64,000 bases of DNA from Sabethes cyaneus (lineage: Eukaryota > Arthropoda > Insecta > Diptera > Culicidae): assembly GCF_943734655.1 (NCBI RefSeq), contig NC_071354.1, forward strand, positions 8,402,001 to 8,466,000, written 5' to 3'. The stretch's first letter is position 1; the number at the start of each line of letters is the position of its first letter. The notes below the pieces were generated by a model. It did not search any database. It was not told where the DNA came from and saw nothing but the letters and a program-made list of their open reading frames with translations. Position numbers and translations under genes: made by a program. Shown here one piece after another: positions 42,956 through 54,105 of the stretch.

Positions 42956-43200
42956 GACGTAGAACTACGTCTTATGGCAGGGTGTCAATCCAAAATTTGG
43001 ACTCAAGTCAGCATCACGAAAGAATGTAAGATTTTGAACGCTAGTAGCTCTTCTAATTTAGAACGAATTTTGATGATTTGCATGCCATTCGATTTACAAA
43101 AGATACAGCAATTGTATGATGTTCTTGAAAAGATTCTTTTCCAATCGTTAAATAGTGAAAATTAACGACAAATTTCAAACTAAAATTTGTCTATACATTT
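42956..43200 (+). repeat. conserved flank of the arrays, second plus-strand copy
   Basis: GACGTAGAACTACGTCTTAT, then GCAGGGTGTCAATCCAAAA and GATTTTGAACGCTAGTAG, match 39167-39250 and (inverted) 18481-18540. It directly follows array block 3. Confidence 0.65.
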
Positions 43201-43365
43201 TCCGTGTAATAGTTTTGCATCTCAGGCACGGACGACCATTACATACACCAAGCTTGTGGTTGTTGCTGCTTCAAGACAGACGAGAAAGCAACATAAACTT
43301 GCGAAGGTTGCGTAGTTCCACCGTCTTGTCATGTAAAACTTATTGAAATGATAGCAGAGCCATTT

Positions 43366-44640
43366 GTCGTGTTTCATTTTGACTTATCGACGTTTCGATT
43401 TTCTAACTTTCGATCTTTCGATTTTCCCAAATTTTACACGTTTAGATTTTTCAATTTTCCATCTGGATTTTTCAATTTTTCTTCTTGTGGCCTTTTACGA
43501 AAACCCCCAACCCTTCGAATGTTCTACTTTTAAACTTTTCTCATTTTATATTTTTCAAATTTACTTTAAATGACATTTTAATTTTTACCGTTTTTGACTT
43601 TTTGAATTTTCGATGTTTTGTTCTTTAGAACTTCTAATTTTTCAACCCTTGGCTTTTCGGCCGACTTTTGGACATTTCGACTCTTCAATTTTTCGATTTT
43701 GCAATTCTAAAGCTTTCGACCTTTGAGATTATTGACTTTTCAATTTTTACACGTCCCGACCTTCGACTTTTCGACTTTTTGGTTTTTCGAGGCTTCAGAC
43801 TTTTCAACTTTTTAAGATTTTGACTTTAGGACTATTCAATTTTTCAACCTAACTTTTCGGCTCTGCGACTTTCCTGGCCTGTGGACTTATTTTATCAACT
43901 TTTCGACTTTTAAACATTCGACAGTTTCAGCTGTTTGGCTTTTCGCCTGACTTCGATTTTTTGGGTTTTCGACTTTTCAACCTTTTGGCTTCCCGACCTT
44001 TCGACTTTCGACTCTTCCAAATTGCAACTTTTTGATTTTTCGACCTTTCGATGTTTTAATTTGTCAAATTGTCAACTTGACTGTTAAACTTTTCATCGTT
44101 TTGAATTTTCGATTTTCCGATTTGTCTTTTCAGCTTTCCGACCTTTCGGCTTTTCGACCGTCGACTTTTCGAGCTTTCAACTTTTCGATTTTTCTATTTG
44201 TCAGTTATTCAACTTTGCGACTATTCGTCTTTTCGAGTTTATGACATTTCTACTTTTTACTTCGACTTTTCAACATTTTGACATATCGACTTCTCGGCTT
44301 TCTAATTTTTCAAATGTTTAACATTTAGACATTTCTCATTTCCTTCTAGCGCCTTTTCGACTATTCGCCTTTTTGATTTTTCAACTTTTCGGCTCTTCGA
44401 TTTGTCAACATTTCGACTTTTAAACTTTTCATCTTTTTGGAGTTTCGACTCTTCGATTTTCTAAATTTTTAATTCTCCAGATTTCGGTCTTTCGACCATC
44501 GGCTTTTAGATTTTTTATTTGTAAATCATTCAACTTTCCGATTATTCGTCTTTTCAAATTTTTGACCTATACTTTTACTCGTCGACTTTTCGCCATTTTA
44601 ATTTGATTTGCTGCTTTTAAGCAGTTTTTACGTTATTGAC
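43366..44640 (+). repeat. TTTTCGAC-type degenerate array, block 4
   Basis: The same words and orientation as blocks 1-3. It runs into a short AT-rich spacer (44641-44930) where nothing is recognised. Confidence 0.85.
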
Positions 44641-44930
44641 ATTTGAAAAATGTATATTTTTCTAGAAAAAATGCCTATAACTACAGAACCGAAGGAGATA
44701 GCGACTTGATTTCTTCAAACAAAATATGTGTATTTATTGGATGTGAAAGTGCTCAGAAGACTTGATTAGTGAGAAATAAACACGAAAGGAGATATTAGGA
44801 AAAAACGTAGTTTTTAGGTCCACCCCGTCCAAAAAACTTTAAATTACTCCATCCTATCAACCATAAGAGATAGGGCTGAACATTTTATTCAGCTAACTTT
44901 GCTATAAAAACTTTATTTATTTACTTTTTA

Positions 44931-47699
44931 CTTTTCCTTATTTTCCAATTTCATTTCGCTGGCACCACTTCAGCAGTCCACCGAACGTATCGAGCTCCGG
45001 ATTCTAACACCGCCGACCGACGGCCGGGCAAACGTGTGAGGAGACCGAACCAGAAACGTTACAATTAGAGAGCAAATATTTCTGCTCGGCAATAATGAGC
45101 TGCACCAGGTCAGTCAGTCGGTGGATAGAAGCGGGCCAAGAGTGGTGCTGAAATCGATGTCGGTTCGGTTCGGTCTTGCTTGGTCTCTGGGTTGAGGTGT
45201 ACATGCATTAACTTGCCCTTGTATCCTCGTTTCCTTCCGTTACTCTTCTTTCAAAATTATAATATATAAGTACAATGGCTCCTTCCGAGCTCAAAACCGC
45301 CCTGTGCATGTGTCCTGTGCCGTCCCTGACCTCCACAAACAACCCATTTCGTACGGAACTTGGACTCTCCTGCTGGCTGCAATGCAGTAAGAGTTGCAAT
45401 GTAAATACGAAGCTCATATAAAATCAATACTAATCAACACGAAAATCAACATCTAAAATGCATTTAGTCTGAATTTCTAAAACCAAACAGTCTTCATTTA
45501 AGATCAGGCAATGGAGGCCCCATGCACACACTCGTACTCGCACACATCCTGTACGTATTCTTCCGATGCTCCACATCCCCCCGATACGATGCAAGCGAAG
45601 AACCGATATCTATGCGATATAATGTTTTGTATTGGCAGCAAAAAGCTTCATCTTTCTCACTCGCTCTTTCTCTCACTCTTTCTACCGTTGTTGCTCATAC
45701 AGTTGTTGTCTTGAAAACAAATTTAAATATTCAAGCCAGCACCACACCACCTCATTTCCGTAGCCAAAGCCTCCCACTACTGCCACCGTTCTTGTTGCTG
45801 TTGCATCGATGGATCGTGGCAAACTAGATGTAGATGTAGCAGCAGTAGGCATTGGCTCGTAGGAAGGATAATGGCCCAGTAGTGCCAGCAATGCGTCTCC
45901 GTCTATAGAGCCTCTGCCCCGGCTGGATGTGCCATGACTGAAGTTTATCAATCGATAATTATGAAACAAACCGATCTGAGCTGCTGTGCACGTTGAGCAG
46001 TAGGAAGGATAATGGCCCAGTAGTGCCAGCAATGCGTCTCCGTCTATAGAGCCTCTGCCCCGGCTGGATGTGCCATGACTGAAGTTTATCAATCGATAAT
46101 TATGAAACAAACCGATCTGAGCTGCTGTGCACGTTGAGCAGGAGGAAACGAGCAGTTATGATTGTTCGGTTCGAAATTTGGAATGTTTTTTAGCCATGGA
46201 GGTACGCGGTTTGGTGTGTTTTCTTCGCGAAGCGAAGAGGAATTAACGGAGGAAGGCTACGATGCCAAAGGTTAGCTTGATTAGAAAGGTTCAACAAAAG
46301 AGTGTTGTCAATCACATACAATTTACAATTTTGAGGCAGGATCGAATCGCTTTTTCTCGAATCATTCTCCTACCCCCGTTCAAAATGAAATATCGGGCTG
46401 CTTTTCAATAACAGAAATATTTCACACATATCAATCCTACCTACTGTGATGCATAATTTTTCATATGACATGCTTTCCCTGTTTTTTGCGACTCTGGTCA
46501 ATACGCAGTAGGCGCAATTGCTTTCCCAAACGTGGGAGATAACGCATCCCGTGCAAGGAATCTACGGAAACACATACAAATTAACTGTCAGCTAGCATAT
46601 TTAGTCATCAATTGATAATTAATAGAAGCCGAAAAGAAAAAATTAAGAAATAACAGTCCTTCAATTAGAAACGTTTTTACAAATTATCAACAAAGAATAC
46701 CGCAGAAGCAGCGAAGCTAGTTAACAGCAATAAATTCCATCTCCTGATATTACTGGTGACAGGAAGCGTTCGTCACTTTCGCATTCCCCGATGAGTAGGG
46801 TCGGGTCTGTTGATATTTATCAACACATAAACGCTGTGTTTACAAACAATGCCAATGGTTCTGGACCTTTGGTGGAATGCCCCACAGGTGGGTTAATGAA
46901 GCGTACAGTAGCCGAACTGAACCGAGCAAGCGAGCGGGCGCTTTGTACCGCACATTATTGGCTTATGTACACAAAAGCGTGGCATGCTACGATGAGAGCG
47001 TGTGCACGCGGTGTTTATCTCCATCTCCCCGCCCGTACCTGGGCCCGTAGTAAGGTAGTATGTACTATGTAGGAGTACATACAAACAGTTAATGTGGATC
47101 GCCAATTCAGCACGTGAATTTCAGTTGCATCGAATCGGAAGCGTGAAACGAGGCAGAAAGTCATCACAAATTTATTATCGTTATTTACACGTGGGGCGTA
47201 AATTTGTGCGTACAAATCAGTACTCCACTGAAATCGAGTGCATTCGGGTTCAGTTTTACCACGTTCGGAGACACGTTACCTGTTCTAATGTTTCCTTTGA
47301 TGTTAAAGTGTTGACAGGTCACCGGAATTAGATTTCAAACAAACGTGTTGAAGTTCAATCTCACCTGAAATACAAAGAAAAAAACACTTTAAAGTAACAA
47401 AATAACAATAATAATAACAGTATTCGAAACAATCTGTTGAAATTCTGCAGTAATTCTTATAGCTGCAGGCAGATAACTTTTTAAATTTTTTTAAACCATG
47501 AAACAATCAAGTACAAATACAAGCACAGCGTTTTTCGCATAGTTAGAAAGTAGCGAACCCATGTTGCTTCCTTGAGGAACTCTTGATTCGTTAGAACAAC
47601 TTAGATCCAACTTTTTTCACATTTTTCATTTTTTTCGTGCTTAAACCTGTTCAACTACTTATGTACATAATCTGGTATATAAGAAATACTAGGAATTCA
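44931..47699. other. non-repetitive island 5 (candidate regulatory DNA)
   Basis: Mostly unique sequence with no convincing exon. The notable feature is a perfect 141-bp tandem duplication at 45859-46140. Short frames on both strands are unsupported. Confidence 0.35.
45859..46140. repeat. perfect 141-bp tandem duplication
   Basis: Copies 45859-45999 and 46000-46140 look identical by eye. Each contains GGATAATGGCCCAGTAGTGC, AGCCTCTGCCCCGGCTGG and TTATCAATCGATAATTATG. Because 141 is a multiple of three, a minus-strand frame spanning both (down to 45682) repeats a 47-residue block containing YRLINFSHGTSSRGRGSIDG and LLALLGHYPSY. That frame has no recognisable domain. Confidence 0.9.
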
Positions 47700-48000
47700 C
47701 ACTGAGTAAAGCCGTCTTTTAAACAATGATCGTACAAAACTATTTTATTTATCAATCAATTGTCGTATCAAGCAACTTCATTCGTCTATGGTCTTACCGA
47801 TCCATAATTTTTCATTAAACTATGATCGTATCAAACAATGTACTTCATTCAATAACGATCGCATCGAATCATTTTACTTATAAATGGTCGTACCGAACCA
47901 TTTAATTTATCTATGGTAGTACCGAACCTGATACTTCATGGAACAATGATCGTACTGAATCATTTAATTCATCTATGGTCGTATCAAATCACACTGCCCA
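47700..48000 (+). repeat. CAATGATCGTACCGAATC-type array (family M), block 1
   Basis: Alternating half-units of about 30 bp (ATGGTCGTACCGAACCAT and AATGATCGTACCGAATCATT) joined by TTAATTCATC-type linkers. Further blocks lie at 49010-49150, 51925-52093 and 53903-54010. Confidence 0.8.
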
Positions 48001-48094
48001 TGATTGCACAGTAGACGTAACGACCAACAACATGATTGTTGAGAAAACGCATTTAAACCGTGAAAAACGTTTGAAGCCATATAATCCTAACTAT

Positions 48095-48661
48095 TGTAGC
48101 GACCTGCCCGCTACTATCCCTTATACCAATCCTGCCAGGATCCGAAGGACGAAATCCTGGATCAAATCAGGCCATATTCAATCACATTCCATTACATTTT
48201 AATATCACGCCAGCAAGTAGTGTTGAGCCCAAAGTAGGACGCTCAACGCCCGGCTTAACTTACTTAATTTATTTTGAACAACATTTCCAAGAAACGCAAG
48301 CCTTTCGGGTTTTGGAAACAGAAATCAAACATAAGCCATCAAAGTGCTGATTTAGCGCACCTTTGTGTTAATCGCAACCAAGTCGCTAGCCTCAGTCGCT
48401 GGCACTCAGACGCGGCGCGATAATTAATACATATTAGAGTAGGTTGACATTAGTGTCAGAGAAAAATTAAGAATAGGAGAGGGGTTTCCCCTCATTAGAC
48501 TTAAGCAACGAAACGAATGTTACGAAAAATATATGGAGTTCTCTGACTTGACCACCGGCCGGCTAAGGTCGGTGGAACAGGTTAATCCGCGTGTTATTAT
48601 TTCTTTCATTTTCCCTTCCGCGCGGGTGTCTTAGGATCGAGGGGGCCCGTAAGCCCCTTCA
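48095..48661. mobile_element. solo-LTR candidate, 567 bp
   Basis: It begins TGTAGCGACCTGCCCGC and ends GGCCCGTAAGCCCCTTCA, so the termini are TG...CA. CTAT lies immediately on both sides (48091-48094 and 48662-48665). No second LTR or internal coding region is nearby, which fits LTR-LTR recombination. Superfamily cannot be set from this alone. Confidence 0.5.
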
Positions 48662-48665
48662 CTAT

Positions 48666-49009
48666 TAAATTTTTCAATCAAATAATTTGTCAGTTTAGTA
48701 GAGAACATTAGTCAAAAGAGGGTTGATGGGGTTTTGTGATTCATTTCTTGTTTATTGTCTTGAAAAACTGCATGCACCTGTTTATGCGAATTAACAGACT
48801 GTTTATTGAACGTTTATTCTCACAGCCTGGCGTAAGGTTATTGAAAAACAGGTTACTGTCCTGGTTGATTATAGGGGGGAGTTACGCCAAGTATTGAGCA
48901 TGTATATTATATAGTTAAGAAGGCGTAGGACTGAAAAACTACATTTTGGTCATTTTAGCTTTTACGTTAACTATTTGTTTATTAATTTAAATATGAAACC
49001 ATGAGCATC
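48666..49009. other. unassigned spacer
   Basis: AT-rich with nothing recognised. Confidence 0.4.
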
Positions 49010-49150
49010 ATATACCTCATTCAACAATGAACGTACCGAATCTTCTCACTCATCAATGGTCGTACCGAACCATATATTTCATTGAACAATGATCGTACCG
49101 AATCGTTTAATTCATTTATGGTCGTACCGAGCCAAATAAGGTAAATAAGG
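49010..49150 (+). repeat. family M array, block 2
   Basis: CAACAATGAACGTACCGAATC and ATGGTCGTACCGAACCAT units. This block shows the likely empty-site sequence for the element inserted at 52094-53902. Confidence 0.75.
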
Positions 49151-49617
49151 GGCAAATGGGAATACGGGGTAAGTGGGAACGAAGCTCACAACTCGCTTCA
49201 ACCTCATTTTCTCCAACTGAACCTTTCTAGAAATGAAAAATACAACTCCAACGCATACATTAAAATCATAGATTATTTATAACTAGTTGAGCCCGAATCT
49301 TACGATCCGGAAAATATAAATGTCTGTTCAGAATTCAGAAAACTGCGGGTACATTCCATTGGCCAGTGTTTGCGAAGTTGTTTATTCTTTGTATTAGTTC
49401 TTTGAGTTCTTATATTGCATAATTTAGTTCTAAGATGTTGTACATAAAAGCCGGAGTCAGCCGGAAACTGAAACAAATAGTTTCTATGGTCGTATTGGAT
49501 TTTATTTAACTGAATAAAAACTTCTGGCTGTTTGCAACATTCATTTATGTAGTCTGATTAGAGTAAAATGTTGCTTAGAAAATTCTTGATCGTTTGCTAT
49601 CATTAAATCATTTTTTA
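49151..49617. other. unassigned spacer
   Basis: It contains one stray family M word (TTTCTATGGTCGTATTGG near 49480) and no coding signal. Confidence 0.4.
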
Positions 49618-51382
49618 AAATTTTGCAACTTGGTCCGGTCTGATTCAACACCGACCATATGATATCGCGACAAGCAATCGAGTTGAGCAGGCGAGTCGAG
49701 CAGTCGAATCAAGCAATCGAATCAAGCAGTTGGATCGAACAATCATATCAAGCAGTCTAGTCGAGCAGTTAAATCAAGCTGTTCAGTCAAGCAGTCTAGT
49801 CGAGCAGTTGAGTGGAGCAGTTAAATCGAGTGATTGAGTCGAGCAGTCAAGTCTAGCAGTTAAATCGAGCAGTTCAGTCGATTCAACGAGTAGTCAAGTC
49901 GAGCAGTCGACTCGAATGGTTTAATCAAGCAGTCGGGTCAAGCGGTTAAGTCGAACAGTTAAGTCGAGCAGTTCATTCAAGCAGTTGAGTCGAGTAGTCC
50001 GGGCGAAGTTTATTCGAGCAGTTGAGTCGAGAAGTCCAGTTGAGCAGCCGAGTCAAGCAGTCGAGCAATTGAATCGAGCTGTTGTCGAATCAAACAGAAC
50101 TCAAGCAGTTGAGTCGAGCAATCTAGCCGAGCAGTTAAATCAAGCTGTTCAGTCAAGCAGTCCAGCCGAGCAGTCGAGTTGGGCAGTTCAAGTCAAGTCA
50201 AGCAGTTGAATAGAGCAGTCGAGTCGAGCAGTTGGGCAGTTAAGTCGAGCAGTTGAATCGAATGGTTTAATCAAGCAGTCCGGTCAAGCGGTTAAGTCGA
50301 GCAGTTCATTCGAGCAGTCGAATCGAGCAGTTGAGTCGAGTAGTCCAGTCGAACAGTTTATTCGAGCAGTTGAGTCGAGAAGTCCAGTTGAGCAGCTGAG
50401 GCAAGCAGTTCAGTCGAGTAGTCCAGTCGAGCAATTGAATCGAGCAGTTAAATCGAGCTGTTGTCGAATCAAACAGAACTCAAGCAGTTGAGTCGAGCAG
50501 TCTAGCCGAGCAGTTAAATCAAGCTCTTCAGTCAAGTAGTCCAGCCGAGCAGTTGAGTCGAGCAGTCGAGTTGGGCAGTTCAAGTCGAGTCGAGCAGTTG
50601 AATCTTGCAGTCCAGTCGAGCAGTTGGGCAGTTAAGTCGACTAGTCTAGTCGAGCAGTTGAATCGAGTAGTCTAATCGAGCAATTGAATCGAGTAGTCTA
50701 GCCTAGCAGTTGTGCCGAGCAATCAAGTCAAGCGGTTCAGTCGAGCAGTTAAGTCGAACAGTTGAGTCGAGCAGTTCAGTCGAGTAGTCTAGTCGAGCAG
50801 TAGAATCGAGCAGTTAAGTCCAGCTGTCGATTCTAACAGTTTAGTCAAGCAGTTGAATCGAGCACTCGAGTTGAGTCGAGCTGTTGAATCATGTGTCCAG
50901 TCAAGCAGTCCAGTCGAGCAGTCGAATCGAACAGTCCAGTCAAGCAATTCCATCGTGCAGTTAAGTCGAGCAATCGGATCGAGTATTAAGTCAAGCAAAT
51001 GTGTCAAGCAGTCGAATCGACTAGTCCACTCGTGCAGTTAAATCGAGCTGTTCAGTCAAGCAGTCAAGTCGATCTGTCTAATCAAGCAGTTGAGTCGATC
51101 ATTCGAATCGAACAGTTCAGTCGAGCAGTTCAGTTAAGCAGTCCAGTCGAGCAATCAAATCGAGCAATCTACTCGACCAGGCCAGTCGAGCAGTCTAGTC
51201 AACCAGTTGAGCAATCGAGCAGTCCAGCAGTCGACCAGTGAGGTGACTGAGAATACAACACATTGCTATGAAAGCATGACGTCCTGTCAGGGACCTATTT
51301 TTAGTTACCGATAAGTCTCTTATGACGTTCTGTCAGAGACCTGGTTTTTGGTACAGACATAAGCCTCTTATATAAATAGAAG
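49618..51382 (+). mobile_element. 13-bp-array element, copy 2
   Basis: The left flank (CAACTTGGTCCGGTCTGATT, then GATATCGCGACAAGC) and right flank (ACCAGTGAGGTGACTGAGAA, GCATGACGTCCTGTCAGGGA, TATATAAATAGAA) match the copy at 4219-5222 closely. The 13-bp array between them is about twice as long and has internal longer-period duplications. One is the TGTCGAATCAAACAGAACTC segment at about 50082 and again near 50462. Confidence 0.8.
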
Positions 51383-51469
51383 ATATGTAGAATATGTGTA
51401 TTTTATTCTGAAATACATTGATGTATTCTTAATTTCTTATTTTCAAAACGAGATTTATATCATCGGCAT

Positions 51470-51835
51470 CACTTTAAGTTCCTTAAGAATGAAGGAAATG
51501 TCATTTACATACAAAATAAAAAGAAATATGTCCCAAACGAGAGCCTTGCGGGACACCTGGAGTGACTCGTATTAGATTCGAGTTCTTTCTGTTAAAATTT
51601 GTTTTTGGTTGGCGATTAGTTAAATACGATTCAAGCCATTTCAGCGGCTCAGGCTCAATTGAATGTTTTTTTCGCAATTTGAAAAGCAGCATTGGTAGGT
51701 CAATGCGAACAAATGCCTTGCTAAAGTCTGCCTAAAGTACTTGTTTAAGGTTCCTATTACCCATTGCATTCGATGAGTAGTCTACAAATTTGTCAATAAA
51801 TTTGTTACAGTCGAGCGAGTCCGTTGAAGACGGGT
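51470..51835 (-). pseudogene. Jockey/CR1-like RT fragment
   Basis: The minus-strand reading includes ADFSKAFVRIDLPMLLFKLR (palm block with the Asp in DFSKAF), then EPLKWLESYLTNRQPKT and VTPGVPQGSRLGHISFYF. These are the contiguous RT motifs A to B of Jockey/CR1-group LINEs. A stop lies just before ADFSKAF, and the usual GP of SxLGPI is GH here. The YADD block and everything beyond are missing, so this is a truncated relic. It is a different copy, and probably a different family, from the fragment at 27085-27715, judging by the wording. Confidence 0.8.
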
Positions 51836-51924
51836 GATTATGGCAATACCATGATAATTACATACCATAGATTTCCGGCCCCATTTGAAGGGGAACCTTA
51901 TATCGAGGTATCCCTGTACACTTC

Positions 51925-52093
51925 GTTCAATTATGATCGCATCGATTCATTTTATTTATAAATGGTCGTACCAAACTATTTAGTTCATGCATGGTTGTAC
52001 CGAACCATATACTGCATTGAACAATGATCGTACTAAATCATTTAATTCATCTATGGTCGTACCGAACCATATACTTCATTCAACAATGAACAT
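51925..52093 (+). repeat. family M array, block 3 (left part of an interrupted block)
   Basis: TATGATCGCATCGATTCAT and ATGGTCGTACCGAACCAT units run up to ACAT at 52090-52093. The array resumes after 53906, so the element between them inserted into it. Confidence 0.8.
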
Positions 52094-53902
52094 GTGTCAT
52101 TCCACGTCAAGTATCTGAGTCTCATGTAATTGACCCTCTCGGGTTTGAACCAAATTTGGTCAGATTGTTCGTTTCGGGTTAGCAAGAAAAAACACTGGTG
52201 CCACTGATTGTACGCCCCCTCGTTAAATGGGAGTACTTGTACTTCCAATTTAAAAAAAAAAGTCACGGTTTTGTCAAATGCTATAACTTTATTTTGCTTA
52301 TATCTCTTGAAATATTAGGTTTAGAAAGACAATATCTTCAGGTTACCAAAAGAAATTGCCCAGGGAATCCTCAAAAATATTAGTTTTTAACGGCAGTGCT
52401 GCCAAATAATCTTAAGTTTAATTTAAAAACTAAATTTGCATTTTCATTGACAAGTTCAAATTGATTTTATGAATTCCAACTCCATCGTATTCCTCCGATT
52501 TTTTTTACAAGAGAATCATTCATCTTTGCCGATCCAAAGTAACAGCAATTTGAAGCAAGAAACCCCGATTTTTCACAGATTATCAAGAGTAAAATCACAT
52601 TTCTTGAAGTACTGGAGTCTCTTTTCAATATAAAAAAACTTTGTGTTATCGTGAAATCATGCAGACCTCATATTACAAACTTTTTGTTCAATAGTATTAC
52701 CAACTTTATAGATTTTTGGTATAATTGTAAACGCCTAGTAATGAGAATATTAGTTTAAAATAACGTAAAATATTGGGGCAATTTGAGGAATACGATGGAG
52801 CTGGAATTTTTAAAATCAATTTATACTCATTGAGATAAAAATGGAAATTTAGTTTTTAAGTTGAATTTAATTTAATTTATTAATACTGGTCTTCGAAAGA
52901 ATCATACAGACAGTTCTACTATATATTATTTCTAAGTTTAAAAGTAGTAGCAGTCAGATACAACATTAAACTCACGACAACACAAATCAATATGATTATT
53001 CCTGGCAAATAAGGTACGGCGCATTGAAAGCCTGTAGAAGTCCGTCCGGTACGCCTAGGCGGAACGTTGAGTCGAAGCTGTCCAAACATCTCCGAACTAT
53101 CGACATTGTTTTGCAGGAGATCGAAGATAAATAGTCGTTGCAACAGTATCCCTTCTATTTGCCAAAGTTGGCAGACGTATTAGAGTGCACCGGTGCTCCT
53201 CGTAGGGAGGCAAAAAATATTTTGCAGCACTGCCGCTAAAAACTAATATTTTTTCGGGTTGCCTGGACGATGTCAATTAGAAACATGAAAATATTATCTT
53301 TCTAAACCTAATAAGCAAAAGAAAATAAGAGTATTTGACAAAAACGTGCCTTTTCTCTCTAAATGAAAGTACTCCCATTAATCTAGGGGACGTTCAAACC
53401 CAGCTAGCATTTTCATATGTATAAAAAAGATAAAAATCAGCATTACGTACAGATATACATGCTGATAAATCTTATTTGATGGGCAAAATTGGCATATCCG
53501 TACTATTTTGGAGGCGATATACGTGATTAGAAATAATTTCAAGCGTTACGATTATATAAGAATTTATATACGATAATATCCGATTAAGTGCGACTCCCTT
53601 TGTACTGCTGTACGATTTTGTGCTGAAAATCGTATGTATGTTAGTTATACGATAGAAAATCAACTTGGTCCCACTTTATCAAGCTTTAGTTATGATTTCG
53701 AATTTGTTAAGAGATAATTACGATAATTTCGTATATTGATATACGAGTTGGTGCTAGCTGTGCACCAAACTTTTTTTTTAGCTGGGCACCAAATTTTTTT
53801 CTTACTGGCCTGAAACGAACAATCTGACCAAACTGGCTTGAAATCCGAGAAGGTCGATTATAAGTTTGTACTTTTTCTCGGGCACTTGACGTGGAATGAC
53901 AC
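52094..53902. mobile_element. 1.8-kb inverted-repeat DNA element (family N) with 4-bp TSD
   Basis: The ends GTGTCATTCCACGTCAAGT are exactly inverted and flanked by ACAT (52090-52093, 53903-53906) within a family M array. Long imperfect arms follow (about 52094-52420 and 53195-53902). They share GACCAAATTTGG-like, AGGTTTAGAAAGA and AACGGCAGTGCTGC-type words. A 75-codon minus frame in the core (52919-53143) has a hydrophobic stretch but no transposase motif. The right arm is interrupted by a family L MITE (53401-53760). Confidence 0.75.
53401..53760 (-). mobile_element. 360-bp MITE (family L), copy 2, inside family N
   Basis: It has 9-bp inverted ends CAGCTAGCA and TGCTAGCTG. The interior matches 34452-34795 on the opposite strand (CGCCTCCAAAATAGTACGG, GATATGCCAATTTTGCC). 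Many TCGTATA palindromes are present. Confidence 0.75.
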
Positions 53903-54010
53903 ACATATCGAATCTTCTCACTTAGAAATGGCCGTACCGAAACATTTAATTTATCTATGGTCGTACCGAACCAACCCAACCATTTAGCTCATCTATGGTC
54001 ATACCCAAGG
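53903..54010 (+). repeat. family M array, block 3 (right part)
   Basis: CGAATCTTCTCACTTAG and ATGGTCGTACCGAACCA continue the array interrupted at 52093. Confidence 0.75.
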
Positions 54011-54105
54011 CGGACGGAAGCCATCCGACTAAAACGAACATTTTGCTTGCGTCGGACCGACGCCGGGTGACAAACTTTATTGTGGATAACCGACGACTAA
54101 TGGAT
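54011..54105. repeat. dispersed repeat E, copy 2
   Basis: TTTTGCTTGCGTCGGACCGA and GGGTGACAAACTTTATTG match 17140-17185. Confidence 0.5.

Noticed and set aside
45682..46110. 142-codon minus-strand frame across the 141-bp duplication
   Set aside because: Its length depends on a perfect duplication with a period divisible by three. The rest is low-complexity and no domain is seen.
52919..53143. 75-codon frame with a hydrophobic segment in element N
   Set aside because: The single hydrophobic stretch could be chance. There is no homology I can name and it lies inside a non-autonomous element.
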